A model generated the notes under the pieces. That model was not told where the DNA came from, made no database searches, and worked only from the letters and a program-made list of their open reading frames with translations. Below, piece after piece: positions 54,372 to 64,000 of a stretch of 64,000 nucleotides of DNA (position 1 is its first letter; every line of letters starts with the position of its first letter). The position numbers were made by a program, and so were the translations under genes. Origin of the DNA: Nilaparvata lugens (lineage: Eukaryota; Arthropoda; Insecta; Hemiptera; Delphacidae); assembly GCF_014356525.2 (NCBI RefSeq), contig NC_052515.1, positions 18,805,375 to 18,869,374 of the forward strand, read 5' to 3'.

Positions 54372-54944
54372 AAGCCAGCTGCTAGAGCATTACCACCACT
54401 GATTCGCGGTATCCACAGTCAGATAGGCTCATAAAAACTGATGTGCCTGATCAAATAAATTCTTATTCATAGCTTCTTGGAAGAAAACAGAGTTTTTGTG
54501 TCAAATTATAAAAATACTCAATGGGACCCAGGAATTATCAGATTGCAACTATTCCATAATATTTCACAGAGCATGTTTATTTACACAAATTAAACAATAT
54601 CTTGTTAAGCCTTTAACCACGTAGAATACTAAAAAATCTTGCAATCATTGTAAATCACATTGTGAAATTTTGTTCAACTAATGATTAACACACTGGCTGA
54701 GAATATTATGATTCTACATCAATGTTGAATCTTCAGTAATTTAATTTCCTCGTAATGAGAGTGAATTCAATTGAATCAGACTGGTAACCTGGAAAAAACT
54801 TCGAGTCTGGGACCAAATTTGAACAAAAAATACATAAACAAAGCTACAGCAATTATATTGTCAATTTTCTGCTAGAACCCACATTCTTATCTATCATCAT
54901 GGTTGACGCCAGGAGTCATTATTCTGTATCTACTCAGTAGCCTA

Positions 54945-55194
54945 CTATATTGGTCTCCACACATCCCCGTCATCTTCATCGAACGTTTCAAAGTCATCAA
55001 ATTCTTCAAAATCCTGAATGGGCAGATCGCGCCAGTAGTGAGCCTGACCTAAGTCGAAGGCGTAAAAGTGACCTAAATACACATTAGGACCTTGAACTTC
55101 TGTGAAGCATATTGATAAACTGTCCCTTGTAGTATAGTTATCGAATATATCTGGATAATAGTAGGTGGTTCTGTTGTATCGCTCGTAGCATATT
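54945..55194 (-). CDS. Unrecognised gene, final exon
   Basis: Acceptor TTTTGCAG precedes 55194; the exon is open in one frame for 82 residues to a TAG at 54945, starting in phase 2. It reads 'CYERYNRTTYYYPDIFDNYT', 'SLSICFTEVQGPNVYLGHFY', 'AFDLGQAHYWRDLP' and an acidic end 'EEFDDFETFDEDDGDVWRPI'. The base composition and Tyr/aromatic-rich, low-repeat character differ from the transposon frames, and the splice site is strong. I do not recognise the family. Upstream exons were not identified between 55200 and the right edge. Confidence 0.6.
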
Positions 55195-55199
55195 CTGCA

Positions 55200-56160
55200 A
55201 AATTAAAAAAAATGGAAATTAAGCAAAATTTGAGAGATGAAAAATGAGACTAGCTATTCAAATGAGAAACTATAATGCTTAGAGTAGTTGCAACTTGTAA
55301 CCAAGGTTGAATGCTTAGTGAGTTGCTTGGTGAGGTTGAATGCTTAGTGATTGAAAGGTTGTTGGTAGAGTACTGTATAGTTACACACAAATCGAATTCT
55401 GGACTAACGAGTTTTTGTCGTCCTTGAAAATAATATTCTAATTGATTGAACATAGCTTGTCAAATAATTTCAATGTAGGCTATCTACACACAAGCATAAT
55501 GTGTTTGCCAAGTTCCCTTCAATTTGGTAGAATTTATAAGGACGACAAAAAATCGTAGGTCCAGAAATCGATGTGTATGTAACTGGCTCAAGAAGTGGCT
55601 CAGGTTGGATTGGATGAGATCTTATTATTTGAAAAAACACAACTGTTGCCTATACAATATCTACGTGAATTACAGAGCTGGAGTGCAGCTTCAGCGTTGG
55701 AGGAATATGAAAAGTGAGATTCTGAAAAATTTCACAATAGGTACCGGGAAATTTTGGGTAGAGGTGAATGGTGAAAATATGTTGTTCTATTTTGAATGTG
55801 AATCCTAGTAGAAGGCTCTTCTATATACTAAGGGACCAAGATGCAAGACGGTCTATAGTGCGGAACACAGCCGTCTAGAGACAGAGATACCATGTATCAA
55901 AAAAGCCTATATCGTCCACACGTCCATACAGATTTGGAGGAAACAGATAATTTTTCGCAAGAGTTCTCAACATTGCATGGAGTCTTCTCTATTTCTGCTA
56001 AGGAGCCATAGACCTGCAATTTTTGATTTCGCAACCGGCCCATAGACGAGGATTGGTCTATAGACATGTCTCGTAGGCAGGCTGGACATATTTGTGACAC
56101 CAAAATCGCGCAACATGTTGTCTCCTAGTGAGTACTGTGCTTGGAGAAAGTCTTCCACAA
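55200..56160. other. No supported gene
   Basis: Overlapping frames on both strands (55524-55808 plus; 55897-56158 minus) have moderate composition but no motif or splice framing I can defend. It may contain an exon of the gene ending at 54945, or an old transposon. Confidence 0.4.
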
Positions 56161-56164
56161 GACT

Positions 56165-56540
56165 AGCTTAAAGCTTTTTCCTCTACCTACTGACTAAAGA
56201 GCCTACTTTACTCCCTGAAACATAATACTAAAGTGTCGCTCTCGGTAGGAAAAACAGAAAAACTCCCCAGAGTGTGAAAGTAACTCCATTTAAATAACAT
56301 GGGAAGCATCTCTATTTTAAAAACTCACATTTGAAATAGGTTAGAAGGTCTAAGCTCAGATGAGGAAGCATATAGAGTAGTCATTAAACCAACTAAGTTA
56401 AATACCTCAACCAGACATTAATTTGATCAATATATGAAATATATGTTTCATGCTAAAATTATTACTAACTTCATATCAGTATACTATAAAAAGGTATTAA
56501 TATTTTTCCATATTCCATGTTATTCAAAATACCAACCAAC
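56165..56540. repeat. Diverged copy of the esterase intron 3 start
   Basis: Aligns in direct orientation with about 36690-37060: 'TTCCTC.ACCTACTG', 'AACATAATA.TAAAGTGTC', 'GAAAAACTCCC', 'GAAGCATCTCTATTT', 'CTCAACCAGA'. The esterase exon that precedes it at 36520-36673 is not detectable here, so only intron sequence was copied or survived. Confidence 0.65.
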
Positions 56541-56810
56541 AAATATTCCTCATTAACTAATCAAATTTGAAACGGGAACTTCATCATAGTGTTGTAGTCG
56601 AGTCGGCGGCCATTGTTGTTATAACTTTTGCCGACAGATAGCGCTGTCGGCGGTGAACTGTGTGATTACAAGACAGCTGTTTAATTTTCAAGTTACGTTG
56701 TAACACATTTTACTGGTCATGTAAGTTTTTAAAAATTATTTTATTTGCAGTTTTAAAAAAAAATTAGGTGGAGGAAAAATGTTGTGTGCTGTACATCACG
56801 AGTGAAAAAT

Positions 56811-56888
56811 GTTTTTTCTCCCTCAGGAAAATTGTTGCCATCGGCTTTGCCTCGGGCTTCAAACTTTTCCCTCAGGGAGAAAAAACAG
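56811..56888. repeat. Hairpin of TTTTTTCTCCCT/AGGGAGAAAAAA
   Basis: TTTTTTCTCCCTCAGG at 56811 pairs with CCCTCAGGGAGAAAAAA ending near 56888, enclosing 'GCTTTGCCTCGGGCTTC'. It appears as a unit; I recall similar sequence as dispersed in planthoppers (memory only). Confidence 0.6.
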
Positions 56889-57539
56889 TACTTTTAACTC
56901 TAGATATACAAATAACAATTAGTGGAAGTAAAAAAGCTAAACCTCTAGACCTCAAGAGAAAATTGCCTGAAGGAGAATGCAATTGTTTTTGGATTGAGTT
57001 TTTGAAATACTGGTAACAATCAAGAGATTTAACTAGATAACTTATAATCTTGAATTTCAGGGATTCCGAAAATTTTCCACTTTTGTGAAAAGTCATAACT
57101 TATTACTCTAAAAAGTTTTAAATTTATGGAGAGATGAATCAGATCTTTTTCTCTCTTCGAAACTCAATGGATGAGACAGGAATAATGTTATCTGTTCGCC
57201 AGTTAGATTGGACGGGAATTGCAGTAAACTCGAAAATTAGGCTAACTAAAAACTTATAATTTCTTGATCATCCTCAATGAATCACAAGGTGAAACACCAA
57301 TAATTGGTTTAGAGGAACAAGTTTTAGACTATCTGGAAATATTTCTCAAATCTTATATTCTACTATTTTATCATTGATTGGATGGTTGCAAACACTAAAG
57401 TAGACTATAAATTATAAAATCCAGTATTAGAATTGAAAAAACAAGTCTCAAGAGGGAGTGGAATGGCCCTCATGTTTCGTGAAATATCTTTAGTCAAGGC
57501 AACGAATGGTCAGAAGGTATTCTGAGGTTTATCTCAAAG

Positions 57540-57955
57540 GTTCATCATAAACCTACTTTGTTCCAAAATTTCGTGAGATTTTGTACATCCGTTTTTGAGA
57601 TCTTGTGACTTACAGACATATAGACATAATATCGGGGGACCGAGCTTCGATTTAGAGTACAAAAGCATAGAAAATTTATAACGAGAGAGGAAGAGCTATC
57701 ATAATATTTATGTTGATCATTTCGATTGTCTATCAATTTTCATCTTGGATAATGCTTCTCTTGAGATCAGCGGATTGAATGCAATAGTTCAACAGCTGAG
57801 GCATAATTTGTCTCACTTCCACACACGCGCTCGCTCACTCACTTCCATTATCGTTTATCGACAGACGAAGAAATTTTCAACAGTTTTTCCAAGGATGAAT
57901 TATTATCCTTTCAATATCCATCAGCGTGTTATCCCCAGTGGCGGCTCCAGGCGAT
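57540..57955. repeat. Dispersed-repeat DNA, related to 60330-60420 inverted
   Basis: 'AACCTACTTTGTTCCAAAAT' and 'TTTCGTGAGA..TTTTTGAGATC' recur inverted at 60330-60400. 'CGGGGGACCGAGCTTCGATT' is present here only. No gene seen. Confidence 0.5.
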
Positions 57956-57985
57956 TCCCCCCATAGGGGACATGACCCCCCTCCC
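57936..57985. mobile_element. Possible hAT-type terminus
   Basis: CCCCAGTGGCGGCTCCAGGC resembles CAGTGGCGG-type termini of hAT-superfamily elements. The other end and an 8-bp duplication were not found. Confidence 0.25.
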
Positions 57986-58157
57986 GAGATCTCAGAAAAT
58001 CTTATATTTCAAACAAGACTCCATCATAGAATCCTATCCCACTGAGATTTTAGTCAATACTGGAAATCCATGCGTGAGATAGAGAAAATTATTCCTACAA
58101 TAATTCTTCAGTAAGCTTTAAGAACATTAATTCCTCTCAAATCTTCATGTTTATGAG

Positions 58158-58424
58158 AAATAAACTAAGTAGACCAGTCAACGAAATATTATGTAGCGAA
58201 ATGTTTGGAACACAATTTTTGACCCCAAAGTTGTTTTAAGGATAGTAAGGAGGTGAACATATCAAAACTCCTCACCCCTACCCCCTGTGCTAAGGGGATG
58301 GGGGTGGTATGAAAGTACCATGTTTTGGTTTTTCGCAGATATCTCGAACGATATGCGTCTTTCAGAGATTTTTGTCGAATACGAAATATTGTATTGGAGC
58401 TTTCTAATTAGTCTCTCATAATTA
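58158..58424. mobile_element. Foldback-family copy, left piece
   Basis: Starts TAGACCAGTCAACGAAA and follows the arm of 50135-51783 ('AATTTTTGACCCCA', 'AGGAGGTGAACATATCA', 'CACCCCTACCCC', 'TTTTTCGCA'). It breaks off where LINE coding sequence begins. Confidence 0.75.
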
Positions 58425-59384
58425 GATCTTGGAGTCCCTCAAGGAAGTATACTGGGTCCAGTTCTCTATAATATCTATGTTAATTCCATATCAAGTGTAA
58501 TAAGACATGGAGAAATTTTTATGTATGCTGATGACACGGCTCTACTAGTCGCGCATAGAGATCCAAGGACGGCGGAGCAATTACTCCAATCAGATTTCAA
58601 TCGAATTCTCAGATGGTCTCATGATAGAAACTTGGTAATTAACAAGAAAAAAAACAGTGTTAATGCATTTCAAATCACCCCATATTAGATGTGAAGGAAC
58701 TCCAAAAATCTTTGTTCACAACTGTAAGTGCCTCTTCACTAACTCTTTTGAAAACTGTAGTTGTCCATCTCTGTCTTTGGTCAGTGATACACGTTACCTT
58801 GGAATAATGATAGATTGTAGCATGAGATGGCATTCTCAAATTGACAGTATATCCAAGAAACTCCAGGCATTAAGCGCTAAAATATTTTATTTACATAAAA
58901 ACATCACTGTTGATTGCCTGTATTTAATTTATAAGTCGTTAGTAGAATCCATTATACGATATGGAGTTCAATCATGGGGCTGTACTGCAAATTACTTATT
59001 ATTGAGAGTAGAGAAAATACAGTTGAGGATCCTAAAAGTTATTTCGTCTGGAATACCCCATCTAAACTTAAATTTGAACAACCTTCAAACCCTACAAATT
59101 TTTTATCAAACTCTGACACCAAGAAATTTTTACACGTTCAAAATAATAGTATTTTTCAAAAATAATTTCCACTATAGACTTCTAGCTCCTCCTGCCCATT
59201 ACAATTTCAGGTCACCAATAATATACCACATTCCCCGGTTCAATAATATTTATGGAAAAAGATCTCTGCTCTACATAATACCTCCTTTCCTTTTCAACAA
59301 ACTACCTGCAAACATAAGAGACTACTCAAAAACGGATGTAATGATCTATGTAATAAACAATCCCAACTTGATTTCAACCCAGTG
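58425..59384 (+). pseudogene. 5'-truncated LINE: RT motif B to C-terminus
   Basis: Starts within RT motif B ('LGVPQGSILGPVLYNIYVNS'), then 'FMYADDTALLV' (motif C intact) and 'ILRWSHDRNLVIN'. An A-run at about 58649 shifts the frame into 58657-59385: 'DTRYLGIMIDCSMRWHSQI', 'SIIRYGVQSWGCTANYLL', 'RFNNIYGKRSLLYIIPP' and 'FNKLPANI'. It is related in layout to the full-length LINE at 42016 and the fragment at 1082. One frameshift only, so fairly recent. Inserted into a foldback-family repeat. Confidence 0.85.
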
Positions 59385-59955
59385 AAGTCGAAATGAGAAT
59401 AAAACACAGTGATAATAGTACTCTAAATTCTGAAATAAACAATAAATATTTATTATCATTATTTGAATAATAATTTCTAATAGGCCTGCGTACGATGAAT
59501 TTTCTTTTTCATCTTTCAAATAGCCTATTCCGCTGGTTTTAAATTATTATATATATGTTGTAAAGTCACTGCCGCCAGCCTGAACGACTAATAATTTAGT
59601 AATATTAATATTGTATAAAATACTTCCTACTTTATTCCTTCTTTTATTCCTTTTAGTTCTTAATTAACTCCTTATTTATCATGCTTATAATAATGTTATT
59701 TATTAACTCTATTACTCTTACTTCTGATTATTATGTTCTTTTTTATTTTCTCATTATTATTGTAATTCCTTTTTTTTTCATTTCTTGTATTCACGACAAA
59801 TAGCCTAATTTTATTTTATTTGTACTTTATTTTAATTTAAAGTTGTGAAAATTTTGTTTTGATATGGCACCTGTTGAAAAACCCATGGGTTTAGCAGGAC
59901 CCAACATTGTAAAAGAATTATTTTCCAATAAAATTGAATTGATTGATTGATTGTC
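59385..59955 (+). other. LINE 3' UTR and (ATTG)n tail
   Basis: AT-rich UTR ending AATAAAATTGAATTGATTGA followed by further ATTG units to about 59955. Repeat sequence resumes directly afterwards. Confidence 0.8.
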
Positions 59956-60330
59956 TACAAGTTTTATTAATAGTATTTTTTCTATAACTCTTCTAGTTTT
60001 CTAGGTATTAGGTGACTCTCGAAGGTGTCACATTTTTAAGAAGAAGCCTTCCGGCTCCGATTGTTCATCTTTTTAGCCTTATATCTTTTTAAAGATTGAT
60101 TAAAAAAATCCATGCTAACCATGAGCTCATAGAACATCATATTCTCTTCAATTTCATGTATCACTTCATTATTTTAAGCATCTTCCTACGATTGTTTGCA
60201 GCCGTTATAGTGTTGAGTGTAAAATCTTCAGTTTAACAATAGATCAATGACAGGGAAACTTGGAGGGGAAGTTTGGAACACAATATTTGACTTCGTCGCT
60301 TGGTTTGAACTAGTTAGAAGGTATGTCACC
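59956..60330. mobile_element. Foldback-family copy, right piece
   Basis: Continues the same arm order as 50400-50730: 'CTCTAGTTTTCTAGGTAT', 'AAGGTGTCACATTTTT', 'ATGAGCTCATAGAACATCAT', 'AGTGTTGAGTGTAAAATC', 'ATAGATCAATGACA'. With 58158-58424 it forms one copy split by the LINE. Confidence 0.75.
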
Positions 60331-60600
60331 AGATCTCAAAAACGGATCTAACAATTCTCACGAAATTTTGGAACAAAGTAGGTTTGTGATATAAAAATTC
60401 GATTGAACTAGGTTCATCTTCAGTTCTTATCGGACAGCCGATGCGATCACAACGAGTAAACAACAGTCAGTCAGCTACCTGTTAACCTGTTAAAGCCGGC
60501 CGCCTGGCTACAATTTACGAAGTTTTACTGAAATTTTAATTCGATTAATAGAAAGTTTTAGTGTTTTCGTGAGTGTTCTATTAGCGTGAAGAGTGCAAAA

Positions 60601-61773
60601 TGGGAGACGAAATGTGTCAAAAGTGCAATAAACAAACTTATACCGGAGAAGATAATATAACTTGTTCCAACTGTAGTGCGAGATTTCATCCTACGTGTGT
60701 TGGCGTGACTACAAGGAACAATAAAAAGTGGAAATGCTCCAAGTGTCTAGCCGAAATTTCTAATTCAAAAAACATTTAAAAAACTGAAGTTCCAGAAAAT
60801 ATTTCAATTTTTCAAGCTATTGAGGACTTTAGAAGTGAAAATAGATAGTCTTGGCTAAAAAACGACAAGAAATGGGAGTTATCTAATGCAAAAATAGGCA
60901 AATTCAATCGGAAATTAAGGCGACAACGCAGCAAATATTCCTAATTGATAATAAAATCGAGGAGGTGTCCAATAAATGCAAATTGGCGGGTAAATCTGTA
61001 GAGGAAATCAAACAGGAAAATAATAAACTCAAAAAGGAAATGAAATTCGTGGAAGAACAATATTATCCGAACTGCAACAACAAACACGAGAGAATAACAT
61101 AATTGTGTCTGGTGTTCCACTATCGTATAGGGAGGACATTATAACTGTGCTAGAAGCAATATCTAGTGCCCTTAACATAAATTTCCATTATTCTGAGGTT
61201 TGTGCTGCGCACAGACTTCAAGGCAAAAGAGGCGATTCTAAGCCACCTTCAATTGTTGTTAACTTCGTTTCTCGCTACACAAAATCAGTTTGGCTAAACG
61301 CAAGGAGACAGAAAGGATCACTAACGGCTTCAGAAATTTGTAGATCGTTTCCTGAAACTCCAATTATATAAATGAACACCTCGCTCATGAAACTAGAAAA
61401 CTTTTCAATGCTGCACGAGATTTAGCGAAAACAAACGTGATTCTATCTGCATGGACTAGGGACTGTAAAGTGATGGTGAGGGCTGCTACTGGCCGTCGTC
61501 CGTTCCGAGTCCATGACATGGACCAGTTGAACCGGCTACTACAAGAGGAGGGGGGGGGGCGCCGCTCCGGCTAGTGGGGCTGTCAACAGGTCAACAGCAC
61601 CGCCCCGGCATCTGGTGCTGCCACGGCTCGTAATGATGTCGACGACGCCGCACCGACCCGTCGGGCCGACACTGACGTCGCCCCGGCTTCAGGGGCCGCG
61701 ATCACCGTCGCGACGCCGGCTGCCGCCAACCCGCCTACAGCGCGACATCCACACGCTCCAACAACAATACAGT
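60601..61773 (+). pseudogene. LINE ORF1: PHD finger, FP-like domain, Ala/Pro-rich tail
   Basis: The ATG at 60601 opens 'MGDEMCQKCNKQTYTGED', 'CSNCSARFHPTC' and 'WKCSKC' (complete PHD ligand set), stopping after 59 codons. Further frames give a helical region (about 60950-61080) and 61105-61371 'RENNIIVSGVP..VCAAHRLQGK..SIVVNFVSR', the FP-like domain. After another shift '..FNAARDLAKTNVILSAWTR' and 'RPFRVHDMDQLNRLLQEE' complete it. The last ~210 bp is GC-rich and reads 'TAPASGAATARNDVDDAAPT' onward, an Ala/Thr/Pro-rich tail absent from the ORF1 at 46845. Several frameshifts; no ORF2 follows. Confidence 0.8.
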
Positions 61774-61859
61774 AATCGTGCTTCCTACTGCAGATAGTGC
61801 CCACCACACTATCGAGGAAGAGATATATTTTTGTTTTCCGTTATGTGTGCTACAAGAAC

Positions 61860-63290
61860 TGTGAGTAGAAAATTTCTCAATATCTTCAAAACCTATTTCC
61901 ATCTTTGATCAATCTAAGTACATTCATAATTTAATATATTCTACTTAAGTATATTCTTCATTCTGAATTGAAAACTCGTAAGGACTCCTTCAAACAAGAA
62001 TTTTAATACATAGAACAATCAAAAACTCAAGTGAATGTTTCGAATGTCATAGCCTACTTTACTTTTACTTATAACAAACTGCTTTTCTTTTAAACGTTTC
62101 TCACTAATAATACCTACAACACTAATTTTTCACGTACAATACTATAATTTCTGTCGAAAACCCCTTTCCTTTTGTTGATTCTATTCAAATCTTAATACGT
62201 CTTAGACGAAAAGTCTCTTCTCTATACATTGTTCTCTACCTTCTATCGCACTTTGGCGTGAACTTTTCAATAACTATAGAATGGAGCAGTATAATCATCT
62301 TTTTAGTATACAAGTGATTAACAAAATTACTAAATAATAAAATAAAATCTAAAATTATACAACTAACATAGGTACTCAGGTACTATTGTCTATAATTATG
62401 CGTCAAAGGTACCGATTTGAGGTCACCACGCATTAACCGAGTTATCTGAATACGATAAGAATGTGATAAAAGATTATACTGCATTTCCTCACATCATTAT
62501 TATCATTAGAGACTGTTTAATCACATATATTGAGACTGATTATACAGTCTCTATAATATTAGTTTCAACAATTCTAATAGAGTAGTACGTGAATTTAGTT
62601 GAATGTATGAATAGGCTTTATAGGTATTTGCTAAAGCATGATGATTATACCCTATATTCGACTATTCAACTTGTTGAGATAATATGCTATGAAACGAAGT
62701 TAGAGGCGTGCTGTTGCCACAGTTGGAAAATTTCGTTATCATAAAGCACTGATTACACCGTTGTAATAACAAGCTATCTTTGATTGTAGAGATTAAGTCT
62801 AGCTGTGATTTCATTGGCAATTACTATTAGCTTCAGTAGAGCAACACTATATCTAACTTGATTCATAATTAAGGTAATAGAATCTGTTCTGAAAAATCCG
62901 ACCACTTATAAATTACACTTCTTATGGAAATCATTATCTTTATTTTTCCGATATATTATCACATAGTGTAGCATGTTCCAGATATAACTCTAACCGTGTG
63001 AAATCCTACACACATGATTGAATAATATATTTAATTTACCTTAAATACTATGTTTTTCCAATTTTTTAAACCTAGAATCAATTGAAATATTATCTCTTAT
63101 TAAAAATTCATATATTCTCTTTCCCTTCTCAATTAAGTAACTCAACTAAATTTCTTATTCTGTTCAGCTGCTTTATAAAAGGCTATTCAATGATACGATA
63201 CAGTACGCATGAAAACATTTCAATTTACTTTTTTTATTATAATTTTTTTTAACGTCGGTTAGCCTACGCTTTTTCACATTACACTTTTCA
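61860..63290. other. No gene seen
   Basis: AT-rich DNA without convincing frames, splice-framed exons, repeats or RNA genes. Confidence 0.6.
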
Positions 63291-63291
63291 C

Positions 63292-63437
63292 TTTCCTTTC
63301 CCTATTACCATAGATAAGGAAAGTATTGCTTTCCGAAAAAAATTAAGTTACCCCAATTTATATATTTCTATACGTTTCAAGTTCCCCTGAGTCCAAAAAA
63401 GTGGTTTTTGGATATTGGTCTGTATGTGTGTGTGTGT
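63292..63437. mobile_element. ACTTTCCTTGCC-family fragment, inverted and interrupted
   Basis: CTTTCCTTTCCCTATTACCA and the following ~130 bp match the complement of 4240-4391. It ends inside the element's (GT)n run, where TGTCACGTTA begins. Confidence 0.8.
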
Positions 63438-63914
63438 TGTCACGTTACTTTTGGTGGAGTAACGCTTAGCCTCTTGCTTGGCGTCAATCGGTAGAGCATG
63501 AGAGTTATTTTAATAATTATAAAATCTGGTCGTGGTATTCCTAGGATATAATCTCACTAAAATCTTCATAGGCTCAGACAGGAGCTTTCGCAATAATATA
63601 ATACTGATAATTCATAAAAATATATATATATATATATAACTTATATCCTATAGTATTGAGGAATAAAATGAATAGTACACCATAAAAATTTGATACATAT
63701 ATTAACAGATATCTCAAAAAGAAATCTTTATTTTTACAAAACACAAAATTTGGAATAAAACAATTTAAACAAGTGAATTTTGATAAAGTGAGTACCTCTC
63801 GCTTCGATGTTGTAAGCAGGACTGACGCTCGATGCGTGAGAAAGCTGGCTCCAACAGTTCCAGGAGAGTTCTAAGAAGTTGTATTGAAACTGCTGACTGC
63901 TGTAGGTTCTCACA
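63438..63914 (-). mobile_element. LTR of an LTR retrotransposon
   Basis: On the minus strand it runs from TGTGAGAACC (63914) to GTAACGTGACA (63438), so TG...CA ends. It is preceded by a polypurine tract AGGGAGGGAGGAG (complement of 63921-63933), the expected arrangement of a 3' LTR. It cuts into the (GT)n of another element. The internal region would extend right, beyond the window. The family (Gypsy or BEL) cannot be told from this. Confidence 0.55.
63618..63641. repeat. (AT)n microsatellite in the LTR
   Basis: About 11 AT units. Confidence 0.85.
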
Positions 63915-64000
63915 ATGTAACTCCTCCCTCCCTAAAGAGAACTTCGGGGGTTGGTAGCGAAGTTCTTGAAGAAGGTTGCTGTCCTCTTTTGGAGATTCTT
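63915..64000 (-). mobile_element. Internal 3' end of the LTR element with polypurine tract
   Basis: Contains the 13-base purine tract at 63921-63933 next to the LTR; the remainder is non-coding as far as visible and is cut by the window edge. Confidence 0.45.

Noticed and set aside
1..64000. tRNA or rRNA genes
   Set aside because: Scanning by eye for complete cloverleaf-type A/B boxes or rRNA-like conserved sequence found only the SINE head at 25163-25089.

Overview
The window reads as AT-rich, repeat-dense chromosomal DNA of an insect. The evidence is spliced genes with GT..AG introns, many non-LTR (LINE) retrotransposons, mariner-like elements, MITEs, a tRNA-type SINE and long microsatellites. 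Several dispersed repeats look like ones I recall from planthopper genomes (Hemiptera: Delphacidae, for example Nilaparvata). That attribution is inference from memory, not a search. Nothing bacterial, phage or organellar was seen. A run of 100 Ns at 7426-7525 is an assembly gap.

Host genes are few and broken up by repeats. (1) On the minus strand, about 26.9 to 17.2 kb, lies a gene whose last three exons encode what looks like a DUF4806 domain. Its domain exon is present twice, with a different lesion in each copy. (2) On the plus strand, 35.6-50.0 kb, are the last four exons of a carboxylesterase. Splice phases match exactly, although one intron is 11.5 kb long. The exons with the catalytic Ser and Glu are not in the window. 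(3) On the minus strand at 54.9-55.2 kb is the final exon of an unrecognised gene with an acidic C-terminus.

Layout: 0-8.4 kb holds LINE fragments, two copies of an 830-bp repeat and two copies of a TIR element starting ACTTTCCTTGCC. 8.6-10.3 kb is a LINE with PHD-finger ORF1 and endonuclease but no RT. 10.7-13.2 kb is GC-rich tandem DNA and two LINE fragments. 13.16-32.21 kb is bounded by inverted ~570-bp mariner-like ends with TA duplications, and the two halves of one LINE RT appear to flank it; the DUF4806 gene and a 1.45-kb GATA/GAAT satellite lie inside. 32.2-35.1 kb is the rest of that LINE, interrupted by a 1071-bp TIR element with a 3-bp target duplication. 35.6-50.1 kb is the esterase gene, whose third intron contains a full-length 6.05-kb LINE (11-bp target duplication, intact ORF1, one frameshift in ORF2). 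50.1-64 kb holds a foldback element, a 1.27-kb TIR element, further LINE pieces and, at the right edge, an LTR with an adjoining polypurine tract.

The elements do not form a pathway; their value is as a nested insertion record. The most unusual features are the 19-kb gene-carrying segment between inverted mariner ends, the duplicated DUF4806 exon, and the precise full-length LINE insertion 84 bp upstream of an esterase exon.
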